A DNA stretch of 64,000 bases from Hanleya hanleyi (GCA_036873755.1 JAVTVY010020479.1:1-64000); one strand, 5' to 3'; shown: positions 24,735 through 37,617, counted from the first letter of the stretch. Numbers and translations: made by a program. Notes: generated by a model not told the origin, from the letters alone.

Positions 24735-26480
24735 TAACCATTCACCAAAGTCAAGTTTATGCCGACATCATATCCAACTTAACCAGACAAGCCAAAAATA
24801 TATGTTCAACTGAAAGCCTGTCCAGTGAAATAAGCCAAATAAAGAGTCTCCATCGATCGCAACAAGTACCCTAGATCCATGGTAGACAAAATCAACAACT
24901 AGACACTGCAACCCCAATAACAAAATCGAATTCTCCGAGAACCCAGCCCTGTATTCATCGCCATTCCATACATAGCCCAGACAAGTCACCACATCAAACG
25001 ACTCCTCAAAGAACAAGCCAGCATCGATGCAGTATTCACCAGCAGCAGATCCCTTAAAAACTACCGTAACGCTACATGACGATCATCACCAATCGACCCT
25101 CCCTAACCCAAGTGAATTATCTACACACTTGACTGCTACTGCCAGGAAAGTTATATAAGAGAAACCATGCGACCCCTCAACGTTCGGATCAAGGAACACA
25201 ATGCCTCCAGCGATGAAACAAATGAACATGAAGCTGCGCTATCGAAACCCCTCGGCTCTGAACCCCAGCTATTATAATGTAAGGGTGTCTCTACCAATTG
25301 ATTGGCTTGTAGGAAGAAATATTTACCCCTGGTATTGTAAGTGTACTTTCTTTGAAAAAAAGAAGAAGTTTTCCTCCCCTTAAATTAATTTGTTTCTGGA
25401 ATAAATTGAAAGAGCTGTATCGATGTCTCACCAAAACAACAGTACACATGGCTAGATAAATACAGTACATGTATACTAAATGGCACATGTATGTCATTTT
25501 CAAAACAGATTTGCAAGCATTCTTCGCATTGCCTAAGAGAATAAATCAATAAATCAGTCATCCAATCAATAAATAAATGTGATAGTATACTAACATGATA
25601 TAGAAATAATATGCAAACTTAACATAGGAATTAGTGGATTTTAGTAGACAAGGGGCATAACTCTGCAAAATACTTTCTGACACGACTCATTTTCGATAGG
25701 CATCTAGTGTCATTTTCAAAACAGATTTGCAGGCATTCTTCGCATTGTGTAAGAGAATAAATCAATAAATCAGTCATCCAATCAATAAATAAATGTGATA
25801 GTATACAAACATGATATAGAAATTATATGCAAACTTAACATAGGAATTAGTGGATTTTATTAGACAAGGGGCATAACTCTGCAAAATACTTTCTGACACG
25901 ACTCATTTTCGATAGGCATCTAGTTCAGGTCAAGAGAAACAACTGTATCACGTTAGGATGTTGTATATGGAACGGTTCTGAAATTATCACAATAACAAAT
26001 CATAAATGGATTTTTATTTGTAAAAAGGGGCATAACTCTGCAAAATATTGTCCGAGATGACTCATTTTCGATAGGCTTCTGATTTACGTGAAGATAAATA
26101 GATGTAACAAGTTTGGTTGCCATGCATGAAACGGTTCTGTAGATATCGCGGTAACGGACGGACGGACGTACGGACGTACGGACAGCCGTACATGATGACG
26201 ACAATACCCCTAGGCCAAAGTTGGCCGAGGGGTAAAAATCAGTCATTTCTGACAACTTGATGGAACACCCAGGACACCAGATTAATTGGGAAAACATTCA
26301 CAAACTTTCTATCCACCAGACTGACCAAAAAGAGACTACAGGAAGCCATTCACGTCAAGAGACACACGCCCGCAATCAATCGAGACAGTGAACAATTTGT
26401 ACCGAGTGCCTATGACAGCCGTATCAGCTTAGATGGCTATTACCACCGTGACCGTTAATCTTTTCCGTTATCCTTTGTAG
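24735..26480 (+). pseudogene. canonical Penelope element fragment, plus strand, interrupted
   Basis: From about 24,760 the broken frame encodes a helical linker and then IPYIAQTSHHIKRLLKEQAS, a segment resembling the conserved region before the endonuclease in Penelope proteins. At about 25,110-25,228 it encodes the GIY-YIG start (IDCYCQESYIRETMRPLNV and RIKEH). The frame is then split by a 1-kb repeat (25,229-26,236) and resumes with SDxLMEHPGHQINWE-like codons and a tail at 26,237-26,460. Several stops make it non-functional. The 3' sequence after 26,455 matches the 3' end of the minus-strand copy near 23.7 kb. Confidence 0.65.
25229..26236 (+). repeat. mollusc-style composite repeat inserted in Penelope
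   Basis: It opens with GAAGCTGCGC and CCCTCGGCTCTG, like the element at 48,465, and ends in GGCCGAGGGGTAAAAAT, which forms a hairpin with TACCCCTAGGCC. Inside are two near-identical 214-bp units (25,494-25,706 and 25,708-25,924), a diverged third, and a GGACGGACGTAC run. It splits the Penelope endonuclease frame cleanly. Confidence 0.7.
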
Positions 26481-26892
26481 ACCAGCTCACGGTTCAGATT
26501 ATCCTTTAGTATACCTGTCTTGACGCGTTCATGAAGCACCTATTGTGCTATGATTGTTTTGTGATCTGTCGTGGTTATTATTAATTTGTATAAATACCCT
26601 CATCCATACTTCTTGGTTAATTTTTGTGACAAGCGCTCAGAGTGAACGGACGCGTATTTTTGTGTTCTTGCCATGTCAGCCTAGCTTTCTCTGCTAGCCT
26701 TTGTGTCTTTCTGCTGTCTTTGTTCCCCGGGCGTTACAGGACTTTACCTAACATACAACAACAGCAGGAGAAACCAGCGAGCCAGAGCTAAGTTTCTTAA
26801 TTCAATTTCTGCACCTAGTCTACTATTTTCTGTCACTTAAGTCACTCCTCACCCAACAGCACCTAGCTTTGATAAAAACCAAATCAAATCAA

Positions 26893-27883
26893 ATGATGGA
26901 AGCCTCCCATTCCCCCGGAAAAAGAACCATAAAAGGAAACTCTCAGAAAGCACCCCCGATAACCCACCCCCCTCACAAAAAAACACGCACCTGGTCCCAA
27001 ATCCCCAAGAAGTCCTGCTAATTTTATTGCCATCATACATAGTTTATCTCAACTGAGAGCATGTAAATTCCCAAAGGCCAAGGTAGCGAACGATCTTAAA
27101 AATGTGCTGGTGACGTACATCAGATCTTTGAACTTCCGCGTGGTGATCTGAAAGTCCACTGCAAATCACAAAATCAGTTCGACAAACTACTACGTTTAGA
27201 CCTGCTAGCAGATAAACCTGTCTCGGTAAAACAATTCATACACCGTAGAGAGCAATGCAAAGGAGTACTTTATGGAATTGACCTGAACATCAAGCTAGAG
27301 GATATCAAGAAAAACTTTCAGATCGAAATGTCATATACGCTAAAAGATTACAGAAAGATAAAAAAGATACTACTAGTGTTATGTTAGTGTTCACAGGAAC
27401 AAAACTTCCAGGAACTATTCGGCTCTGGCTACACAATATCACAGTAAAACATTTTTATGATACCCGTAAGCGATGCTTCAAATGTCAACAATTTTGACAT
27501 CTTCAAAAATTTTGCAAATCGCAAATTGTTTGTCGTGAATGTTCAGGAAATCACACCTATGATCTTTGCTCCTAATAAAAAATTACCTGTGCCAATTGTA
27601 AAGCTAATCACTCAGCGAGAGCTGTCCGACTTACAAAACTGTCCGCACAGTGGAGTTCGTAAAAGCAAACAAAGGAATTTCATACTCAGAGGCAGTAAAA
27701 GAAACCAAGCTTAACCAAAAGCTCAGTCAAACAATGACACATAGGAGAACAATGGTGAGTGAAACAATAGCAACACCTGTCACGACCAAGCCCGAATATA
27801 CAATAGAAATAGAAGACAATGAGATAGAAACTGAAAGAATTTCAATGATCAAACTTGACCTCCTGGGATTTATAACGTTATAA
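26893..27883 (+). pseudogene. LINE ORF1, gag-like with CCHC zinc knuckles, broken
   Basis: Starts with Met-Met-Glu and a Lys/Pro/Ser-rich N-terminus. The middle (27,160-27,440) encodes an RNA-recognition-like stretch containing GTKLPGTIRLWLHN. It is followed by three zinc-knuckle-like clusters near 27,470-27,620: CFKCQQF, CRECSGNH and CANCKANHSA. A TGA sits inside the first knuckle and two TAA codons lie between the second and third. The tail includes ISYSEAVKE, a phrase seen in this type of ORF1. In live elements the protein coats the element RNA. Confidence 0.65.
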
Positions 27884-28077
27884 CTCAGTTAACGACCCCA
27901 GTCAGACCAATCTGAATAAAAAAGAAAAAAACATAATCATAGGCCAAGATTTCTTTAACTGGAATTTCAAATATGAAGAAATTATAGATTGGGGACTGCA
28001 CCCTAAATATAAAAATGGAAACTTCCACACCTGTCAGAAAACTCAATACCCATAATGTCTCAGTATAAATACATGCA

Positions 28078-28782
28078 TTACAAGCGTCTGGTCCGGCATT
28101 CATAATTCAACCGTCGTCCATTAGAGAATATCCGCGTCCATAATCCATAGACCTATTCCATATTCCATATAACAGTATTAGCACAAATTCAAAAAGACAA
28201 TCATAGTATACATAAACATAGGTTTGTTTCCTGCAAGAGAGAAGCGGTCAACAGTTTTCAATTATGCCGGCAAGACATCATGATGTTCCAAAAATATCAA
28301 ATCCGTATCGCTGATCAGTATCCTTAATCCATAATATTCGTTGTAAAGTCGTCATCTAAAGAATGGTTTATCTCAGTCACGCTTTTATTGTGACTGTTCA
28401 TATGAGTACCATGAGAATTTTGAAGTACATGGGTTCATACGACCACTAGCCCCGGGTTAAGCGGAATTAGACACAAGTTACGAAACCTAACGCCATAGAT
28501 CGTGCACGCTACGCTCGCATTTTGCTATCAGCATACGATATGTATCGCCAAATTTGAAAAACTTTGAGTGGAGGCGCGTGGTGGTGTAGCCCTGCTTTAT
28601 AAGTTTCTGCAACAACGTTTTGTGACTTTGATTAAAATCGTCACATTTAACACAGGATCTAGCAAATGCTACTAGGCGCGATATGTATACGCCATATGCA
28701 GGTCCCACTGGAATATTACTGTCCAGAAAGGGATAGTTTACGATGTCGAAAATGTAATCATCTCTTTTGTCATACAGTCGAC
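28078..28782 (-). mobile_element. PLE copy inserted in the LINE, reversed
   Basis: The 3' terminus CAAGCGTCTGGTCCGGCATT is at 28,078. The foldable core lies at about 28,366-28,474. The end of the reverse transcriptase reads on the minus strand at 28,487-28,770 (GPAYGVYISRLVAFARSC). The copy is 5'-truncated in the thumb; the LINE resumes immediately after GTCGAC at 28,782. Confidence 0.8.
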
Positions 28783-31700
28783 CTTACACCCATAGGACTC
28801 AAACAATCTCTAAATTTCAACATAAATAAATTATCAATACTACAACGGAATGCCAATGGCATTGGAAAACACGGAGACAATCTCAAAATCCTAGTAAATG
28901 GAATAAGCCCTGTCATCATATGGAAAGGATACATTCCTTCAGCCAGGAAAAAATAAATTTTCAATAAACGGATATAAGCCATATAGACAAGGTAGACTAA
29001 ACGGCCCAAAGGGAGGCAACCGCACACTAGTGAAGGAAGGACTCATACAGCTAGTATTAGACAAGAGTCCTGAAAGTGAAGACCTCGAATGGCAAGCTAT
29101 ACGGGTGTTCCCAAATAATAAACCTATAAATATTATGAATGTGTACTCCCCTGCACTCTAAAAACAATATCACATAAAGAACTTAACAAAATCACCCAAA
29201 AATATGACTCGCCAATTATAATCTGCGGAGATTATAATAGCCATAATCCAATCTGGGACGAAACCTGCACCACGTCAGATGATAGGGGTAATCAGTAGAA
29301 AAATGGTCAAATGATAATAATCTCGTATTCCTGAACTTAGGAGAAAGGACCAGAATAGATATGAGAACAGGCAAACTTACTGCAATTGACCTAACAATAG
29401 TCTCTCCCGAACTAGCAGTTAAATCAGATTGGGCAGTTCTACCAGATACACTAGACAGCGACCACTTCCTATCCTAACTAAATTTAGCCGGAAACCAGGC
29501 TCCCCAACATTTCCAATACTCCAAGGCAGACTGGGAAAGCCTTCAAAACGATTGACACATTCTAATACATGACGATATAATAAGTAATGATATAGAGACA
29601 TTCAATGAAAATATAACCAGCAAACTGCTAAACATAGCACAAAGACATATACCAGTTACCCATAAGCGTCCCAACAAAAATCCAATGCCCTGGTGGGATG
29701 AAGAGTGTGGAAAGAATATCGCGGCAAAAAAATACGCACTCAGAAAATTCAAAAGTCGGCTCCAGAGTGATCATGAAAGATGTAAGGAACTGAAAAGAAT
29801 AGAAGAAAAAGGCGTCAAAGAAGCTTAATCAAGATGCTGGAAAGATGTTTGCAACACTATAGCAACTAACACAATTCCACTACTAAACAAAACAAGGAAA
29901 ACTAATCTTGAAAAGGCAGAATATCTTGCTGAATCTTTCGCATCAAACAGTAGCGATAGCAATCTAAAACCAGAATTCAGAAAAATCAAACAAGAAACGA
30001 TCCTAGAAAATGACCCGAATGACTATCCAGAAAACTAACGGAGACTTTAATATTAATGAATACAGAAAAGCTCTACACTCTGACAAAGAAAGTTCACCCG
30101 GCGAAGACAAACTAGGGTATACAATCCTAAAGCACCTACCAAACAACACCCAGGAACTTATTTTGAAGCTAATTAATGTGAGCTGGAAGACCAAACTACT
30201 CCCATGCAAATGGAAATTATTTTTATCCCAATACCAAAACCTGATAAAGACCCATCAGACAGTAAGTCATATAGACCAATCTCCCTCATGTCAAATTTAT
30301 GCAAAATAATGGAAACCATGGTGAAAATAGACTTGAATATCACTTGGAAAACAATAACATACTAAACAAAACACAAAGCGGTTTTCGAAAAAAAACACTT
30401 TAGACCACATAGCCAGCCTCCAACACTCAATCAAAAAGGGTAACGCCAAACGCCAATATACATTAGGCATTTTCCTGGATATAGAAAAAGCATTTGACCT
30501 TGAATGGCATTTGACCTTGATTATTACCCACTTAAACAACCTAGGAATTAAGGGCAGGATACAACACTGGACAAAAAATTCTTAATGATCGAAACTTCAA
30601 AGTTCGCATAGGAAACACCCTATCCACAGATCATCAACTAGATAACGGTACCTCTCAGGGCAGCTTCATAAGTCCAACCCATTTTAACATCCTGATTAAT
30701 GGCCTGGCCAACGAAATTGACACAAAACATCCTGAAATTGAACATTCCCTTTTTGCTGACGATGCTGCCATGTGGAAATCTGCTGGCTCTATAAAAAAAC
30801 TAACAAGTATAATGCAAAAGGTACTAAATACTGTTAGCGGCTGGACCGATAAATGGAGTTTCAAATTTTCAGCTGTCAAAAATGCTGGCGTCCTATTCTC
30901 AAATAAACAAAACACAGACGTCACGCTGTCACTAAAAGGCCAGAAAATCGAGTTTAAGACTAGTGTCACATACCTAGGTATGAACTTTGACCGAAAACTT
31001 ACCTGGAAAGACCACATTGACCAATTAATTATTCGGTGTAACAAAGACCTGAACCTCATGAGGTGCGTATCCGGTACCAACTGGGGAGCCAATAAACATA
31101 GCTTATTCAAATTATATCAAACCCTCATAAGATCCAAAATAGTCTACGGTTCAATCGTCTATCAATCAGCATGCAAGACCCAATTAAAAAGAATAGACAG
31201 CATTCTGTTATCGGCCTTAAGAATAGCCACATGAACTCCTTTATGTGGTCTGCAAGAACTGTCAATGAAATATGCAGGGAGAACAATAGCAAAGGGCAAT
31301 AACCACCCATGCCACACAATTTTTGGCCCAAAAACTGAATACGAATACCTAAAAACAAAATGAGAAAAAGACTCCGCGCCACTCGGTTACACGATAGAAC
31401 GATTACTCCAAGAACACGACATTCCTATCTCTTGCATCTCTGACACTGACAAGGTCAATAGACCACCATGGCAACTAATCACACCTCACGTGGACAAGTA
31501 CAAGTCACTGCCCTCGAATATATCGACACACATTGGAAAAATCACCTGAAAATATATACAGACGGCTCCAAGAACACGTCACAATACAGGTTCTGCATTC
31601 GTTATCCCAGATCTCGGTATTCACGAAGGCTTCAAACTACCAGACAATATTTCTGTATACACCAGTGAAATAGTCGCCATAATCAAGGCCCACGAATGGG

Positions 31701-32458
31701 TTCTTCAGAACCGACCGGTTTCTACCGTTATTCTTAGCGATACCTTAAGCGGACTGATATCTATAGAGAATTCAAAATCCGACAGCAGACATGACCTCAT
31801 ACACGAAATAGAAATTTTATGTACACAAATACGAGACAATGACATTGACGTCATTTTAGCTTGGATTCCCGCGCACGTGAACGTTAGAGATAATGAAGCT
31901 GCCGATCCGACAGCCAAAGACAGCCTCACCAAAACTGCACCTGACGTGCATGTAGGACTAGGAACCAAAGAACTGAATTCTATCATTAAAAGCAGAATAG
32001 ATAATAAATGGGAAAAGGAATGGAACGAAGAAAACCGAGGTAGATGTCTACATAGTATTCTAGATAAAGGGAAAAGACGGAGCTGTGGATTCCAGCTAGA
32101 CAGCAAACGTGACGACTGCATCATCACAAGATCAAGACTAGGCAAAACAGGGCTAAAATCACACCTCTCTATGCTAATAAACAACACGTTACCACTATGC
32201 ACCTCATGCAACAACGAAGAAGAAACATTTTCTACTCAAATGCCCAAAACATGACCCCTATCTCCGCATACTGGAAAACGAACTCAAAAATTTAAATGCC
32301 CCTCTGTCGTTGGCTTCCATATTAAATCCTAAATCTCCTCTTATAAACAAGGTATACTCCACCTTACTAGCTTACATGCTTACATCAAATCGACTGACTA
32401 TTACTCTACCATTTAATATTATATGGTTACACCAAGAAACCAAAGACCAAATTTAAAT
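28783..32458 (+). pseudogene. LINE ORF2: endonuclease, reverse transcriptase, RNase H (broken)
   Basis: Domains in order: APE-type endonuclease (RNANGI near 28,850; INIMNVYSP near 29,130; GDYN at 29,227; DSDHF near 29,455); reverse transcriptase (YRPISL near 30,270; FLDIEKAFD near 30,475; TSQGSFISP near 30,652; the catalytic FADD at 30,751-30,762; YLGMNFDRKLTWKDHI after 30,970); RNase H (YTDGSK near 31,555; AWIPAHVNVRDNEAAD from 31,858); and a C-terminal CTSCNNEEE-like motif near 32,200. The expected activity is nicking target DNA and priming reverse transcription. Several in-frame stops and frame changes, for example at 29,298, 30,190-30,310 and 31,234, make it a pseudogene. Confidence 0.75.
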
Positions 32459-32492
32459 AAATGTACCCCGCTTGGAGTCAAAATTATTTTAC

Positions 32493-32650
32493 AGGGACGG
32501 AAATAAGGGTCAGTGATCAGAAATAACTGATCAAATTTGGACACTAACCAATCAACAGGCCATAGCGATTACATAGACAAATTCACTGATCAAATTAAAA
32601 GCTCCTAATAATGAGCACCGATCAATTTGTGTTCCCTTATTTCCAACCCT
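32493..32650. mobile_element. short MITE-like element with terminal inverted repeats
   Basis: Ends are GGGACGGAAATAAGGG and CCCTTATTTCCAACCC, inverted with two mismatches, 158 bp overall. TGATCA-containing words repeat inside. It lies in the LINE 3' flank. Confidence 0.55.
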
Positions 32651-32829
32651 TATTAACGAATGTTAACCGTCCGGTTTTCTAGCAGGGGCAGAAGACTGGA
32701 GGTTATACCAGGCATTCACAATCGGCTTTAATTATAATAATATTTTTATTTATAATATTTAGTTAGTAATTTATTTATTCATGTACCTAATTAATTATTG
32801 CTATTGACCATGTGTGACTTAGATTACGA

Positions 32830-33415
32830 TAGTGCCTGACTGTGGCAAAGAATAACATCAAAAAAACAGAAAACAAGAAACTGATGCCGACAAAAAGTAT
32901 TAAACAGCGCCGTGAGTGACAACACCCCATCAAGACGTCCTGAATTGACAAACTCAACTATGCACAAGACCAGACGCGCTACGTCTGGGACGCCCAACTG
33001 TTTAATGCAGAATATGATCCTTTGACTGTCAAGCAATATAGGACGCAGCCTGCCATCCTGTACACCGTTACGCACTCCAAGCACTGTTACAGGCACAGAT
33101 TTCTGGAGGAACCCACCTATGGTTCGCCCAGTTTTTTCTGGACGGCTTTATGTGTATGAAGGGGTACAAAGACAAAGGAATCATGGATACATTTTTACCA
33201 GTATAACTTAATCAAAAACTGACCGACGAACTTTTACATGGTTAATTCTTCGCTCTCTCCTTGTTGTTTATTTATTTATTTATTTATTTATTTTAAAATA
33301 CAACGCTTGTAAACTTAATAAATCAACTAAGAACTGTAACGTGAAGTTAAGATAAAACATTGAGTTGATGGACCGCGAAATCCGTATGGCAAGCGGCCCT
33401 TAAACTACAATTTCA
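32830..33415 (+). mobile_element. second copy of the LINE-type repeat with CAATC tail
   Basis: From about 32,990 it matches 23,795-24,286, including TACAGGCACAGATTTCTG, CCAGTTTTTTCTGGACGGC, and the CGAAATCCGTATGG and TTTCAATCAAT tail. It contains a TTTA microsatellite at 33,265-33,295 as the other copy does, so that run is part of the element. Confidence 0.65.
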
Positions 33416-33419
33416 ATCA

Positions 33420-33962
33420 ATATATTTTAACTCCTTGGATACGTTTGAATCGTGAATATTTCGAAGATAAAACCGAATCATATTACCTTTCCATTATCGA
33501 TGATACGCATTTGGCATTTGACTAACTGTCGCTCTAAATATGCAAACCAGATTCTCGGAAGAGAGGAATTAATGAAAGTCTTTATTGATTATAAAGGTGG
33601 TGAGAAAAGATGTCAGAGTACCGACAAGAAGGCATCTGACCATATATCTAAAATTATCACAAGAACAAAAAATGATCCCTGTGAGGATTTGTATCTCAGT
33701 AGCGCTTTTATTGTAACTGTTCATGCGGAGACCTTGAATGACATACCCACACGGCTCCTACCATTGGCTTGAGCGGTATTAGATACAAAAATTCAAAACC
33801 AAGGATGTAATAGCCCTACCAAGTCATCTGATCGAAAGTTATGAAATATCTGAGCATTTTTAGAACAGCCCACACGAGAAAATATTAGTAGTCTTATTCA
33901 GAACACACGTATGTGAGGCCCGACGTCGACCAAGCGCCTAATTATCCATCACGTTAAACAGA
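33420..33962 (+). repeat. short dispersed repeat with a foldable core
   Basis: The core at 33,691-33,786 has the exact outer stem GTATCT/AGATAC and first hairpin CAGTAGC/GTAACTG with one wobble and one mismatch. The 3' box GAGGCCCGACGTCGACC lies at about 33,914, nearly identical to the box in the 40-42 kb array. Confidence 0.6.
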
Positions 33963-34195
33963 ATGGTTTGTACACACAGTAAGCATCGAAGTCGAAACGT
34001 CCACCAGCAGAATCTTGTCATATAAGGATAACAATTAATGCCGGCGTACTGACCAGAAGTCATATGATCCTACAGGCCAACTTCTGACTGCATATCTAAA
34101 AACATCACAGGAACCAAAATGATCCGTGTGATGATTTGTATCTCATCCACGATTTTATTGAAGTTGTTCATGTGGATATCTTGATTGGCATGCGT
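33963..34195 (+). repeat. truncated second element with half a core
   Basis: Starts with a box 'gtcgaaacgtccaccagcag' shared with the array units and continues to the 5' half of the core (GTATCTCATCC at 34,138). It stops at about 34,190, where a GTTGT microsatellite begins. Confidence 0.55.
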
Positions 34196-34379
34196 TGTGT
34201 TGTGTTGTGTTCTGTTCACTATAACGTGATTTCCTTCGCAGACGAAACGAAGAAAAGTGCAAACACATGTGAACGAGTCGGAGAGCTCGCATTCACATTC
34301 ACTGTCGAGTGAAATTCATGAAGAATAGTTTTGAAACTGGTAATAATGGTAAAAATATAATTTTGTGGGACACTATAAT

Positions 34380-34500
34380 TTTTTTATCGGCCCTCCATCA
34401 ATAATTAGCAGCCCGCCATAGTCATTAGCGGTTCTCCGGGCCCTTGGGCCGCTAATGACTAAGTTGAGCTGCTAATTATTGAAGTCGGACCAATAAAAAC
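34380..34500. mobile_element. fold-back element, about 120 bp
   Basis: The left arm (TTTTTATCGG to GTCATTAGCGG) and right arm (CCGCTAATGAC to CCAATAAAAA) are reverse complements with a few mismatches and meet at a GGGCCCTTGGGCC tip. A transcript would form one long hairpin. Confidence 0.7.
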
Positions 34501-36060
34501 TTATCACGCCCTAAAGAAATCATGTTATTGTTAAAGTAATATTCATATATCGCAATGTTGCTACTTGATACTTATATCGAGAATTTATTTGCTTCGAAAG
34601 GTCTGACACATATATGTCGAGTTCCATTTGTGTTGTATAATGTCGGCTGTGCGAACAAAAACTCACCAGGTGTTTATTCGGTCACATGTAGTCCAACATA
34701 CGGACTCTGCAGAATGCAGATCACAGTTAAAGTGTTCTGCTAAGATAACACATCATTGAGATAGGTCGTTTCTAACAGAGATGTTCCATTTTACCTACAT
34801 ACGATCGATAATAATTTCTCGTTATCGTTGTTGATGTTTGTTCGCTCAATTACCCCAGGTCTATATGCGATGAGTGAGTGAATAGGGTTTAACGTCGCTT
34901 TCAACATTTTTTCAGCTATATGCGATGAATGATGTCTGGCGCCAACTGTAACACTCAGTCATTTGTTTATTGGGCTTTATGGCATTACATCTAATGCGTA
35001 TAAATGGCATAAACAATATTCATTAGAGTTCTGAAATGCCATAAAATCAAACAGATGAACGAATCTAACAGTTAGTACATTTTAATATGAAGATATTACT
35101 ACTCAATTTATCCATAATGCGTATATCAAGCTCTCTGAAGCGACCTTCCGTAACATACTTTCATTTGCCTTTCCAGACATACAGAGCGTAGGAACCGTTT
35201 GGATACTACATGGTTAATCCTACATGGTCTGGACGACTTGGGGTCTATCCCAGCCTGGGGAAAGAGGGGGTCTATTCATTTTTTTGTCCCTTGAGGTAGA
35301 GGGCTGAAACTTTCCATATTACTGATTTGTAAAAAGAATCTAAGAATGCCATCGAGCGACGTCACATTTTGGGAAGCCATTTTTCGGCTATGTTTCTTAA
35401 CCGATTTTCCGAATTTTTTACTTTAGGCTTTTTTGGGGAGTTTATGGTTTCATACTCCATGTAAGAATAACGAGATATTGCATACAATAGTCTAGTCTCG
35501 GTACAACGATTTGTCTATACTTGAGTTTTCAGCTGCACCGAGGCTCCAATTAATGTGATTGAGAATAATTAATTTAAGGAAATAAACTTTTCAATGAAAA
35601 TGCCATATATGGACAGAAAATCCCGAGCACACGACTTTCTGACGATACCTGAATATACCCATGATCCTTTGTGCATAGAATTATGTAAATAGTCTCAAAA
35701 TGACGCTGTTAAGATTCCCAGTAAAGTAAAGAAAAATCAAATATTTATTCTTGAGCTGCGCTGAAAGTTCGCTAACGACTCCACCCCCCCCCCCCCCCCA
35801 CCCCAGACCAGATAGGGTTTAACGTTTTCCCCCTATATAGATCTGTATATTTATCAATTTTCGTGAACCTGACAACAGCAGCATTGTGTTCAGTTGAGAG
35901 AATAAATACCAAAATGTCATTTCGCATTCATTCGTCATTGTTTTCATTCATTACTTCATTATTATCTGGTTATTTATCAATTACAGCAAACGAAGTGGTT
36001 ATGTTGTCATTGCTTTGAGGGTATATTTTATTTATTATAGGTAAAAATCATGCGTCAATA
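34501..36060 (+). pseudogene. relic of the GPCR locus with a vestige of the terminal exon
   Basis: 'gctacttgatacttat' (34,560) and 'cgatcgataataat' (34,802) correspond to intron blocks at 18,370 and 18,586. At 35,865-35,900 the words TGACAACAGCAGCATTGTGT and TTCAGTTGAG match the tail-coding part of the copy A exon (19,062-19,098). The match then jumps over about 215 bp to the 3' flank (35,920-36,030 against 19,310-19,420). TM7 and the end of the frame are gone. A dispersed repeat (34,868-34,935) and a repeat reversed relative to 23.1 kb (about 35,270-35,720) lie inside, plus a C-run near 35,790. Confidence 0.6.
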
Positions 36061-37617
36061 GCTGAGCAATTCCAACATGAATTTGTTAATATTGAATTTG
36101 TAATATCGTTCCCAATGTTTTCCCGCATTTGCACCGCTAATATTTGGTGGCTCTTTAAAAATCTATTCATAAACAGGTTTTTATCATAACATCCACAAAC
36201 AATCTCCTAATTTGCAACAAAGAAACAAAAAGATCGACAGAGGCCGTTTCTACACCAAAGGAAACCCACTCAACGTTAGGTTTGCGATGGATCAAATTAG
36301 ATTACCTCCCTTGGTCCGCAGTCCAGACCATCGCCGATATTTTGATTTTCGTGTTAAATTCTCTAGTTTATTTTGTTGGGATTTATGTATTTATCCATTC
36401 AATGTATCTGAAGTGTATATCTTATAAGTTAAAGGCAAGTGTAAGTCATAGGATTATCACTTATTCGATTAAAATAAGAGTTTGTGTTTTTGGAATAATA
36501 TTCTAGCATGTTACTTCAGGTATAAATTCCTTAAGGTTTTTAGTAGTTTTTGATATTTTAGTATTGCAGTCGGCAAGAAACTGTCATTTTTCGCTTAATT
36601 AATACGCGATTATTCCATCCCAATCACGAGTTATGTCTATCAAGCACATACGTAGGTTCATTCTCAATTATATACAATCTTTTAATTTACCTGGAATTGA
36701 CACCATAAACCAGGACTAAGATGATGTTTCAATGTCACCATATCTGTCATGACATCACATCGAAATGTAGTTTTGGGTGGATTTGCCATATTTTTGATAA
36801 TTATCAATTACTTCCTGAAAACATACAACAGCCTAATTAAAACGTCGGTCGACCGTGTTTTACGTAACTGTTGACTGTGAAATTTTAGAGTATGCAACTT
36901 GAGTAATGTTCTGTAACTTGAGTAATGTTCTGTAACTTGAGTCATGTTCTGTAACTTAGTAATGTTCTGTAACTTGAGTAATGTTCTGTAAGAAACACAG
37001 CTTGATGTGCAGAATTGAATAAATACAATTTTGGTTTCACAAATATAACAACTGGAAAAGTTTTTCCTATGTAAACGTTCGTCGATGGACAAGTTATGTT
37101 TGACCTTCCACTAATCGCGCGTGAAAAGAGTTGTGCATCGGTCGGTGAATCCCAGCGGTAGAATATAATTTTATGTGGGGCACCACGTAACCGTAACTGA
37201 ACCTTCCACGGGACTGATGACCTGCTGGCGATAACTTTCTGTGGGACATCACGTAACCCTGAATGAACTTTCCGCGGGACTGATGAACTGCTGGCGATAT
37301 TATAATAATAATAGTTCATTTTCTGATTGACAGTACTATTTGGGGAATACATGTTTAATCATGATAGGCGCCAATCATTCAATTAAGAAGTAGAACATTG
37401 CCTAAAATAATATATTCTCACTTTACGTTTTTGGAAAATGGTAGGAAATTGGTGATCATTCCGATGATCTGAGGAAAATCCTCACATTCAACTTCAAGTG
37501 AGATAAAGGGGTATTAACGGACAAAAGAAACAATATGGCTAACCGCTTGTGAGAAAAGCATGTTGGTCATGATGCAAATTTTCAATCTACCCTTAAGCTA
37601 AATAAACTATTTTTTTC
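36061..37617. repeat. no gene; two local tandem repeats
   Basis: At 36,896-36,991 a 19-20-bp unit (GTAACTTGAGTAATGTTCT) occurs five times. At about 37,130-37,310 a unit of about 75 bp ending in GGGACTGATGA and CTGCTGGCGATA occurs 2-2.5 times. The minus-strand frames at 36,808-37,352 are products of these repeats. Confidence 0.6.

Larger units (their letters stand above)
26500..32490 (+). mobile_element. I-type (RNase H-bearing) LINE, decayed, nearly full length
   Basis: Two coding regions in the expected order, a gag-like ORF1 (26,893-27,883) and an ORF2 (28,783-32,458) with endonuclease, reverse transcriptase and RNase H, place it in the I group of LINEs. The 5' limit lies between the Penelope tail (26,480) and ORF1 and is not exact. 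Many stops and frameshifts show it is dead. A PLE inserted in reverse at 28,078-28,782 separates the two coding regions. Confidence 0.75.

Noticed and set aside
37200..37300. CTGATGA words in the 75-bp tandem near 37.2 kb as a hammerhead
   Set aside because: No GAAA and closing stems follow in the required order; the word is just part of the repeat unit.
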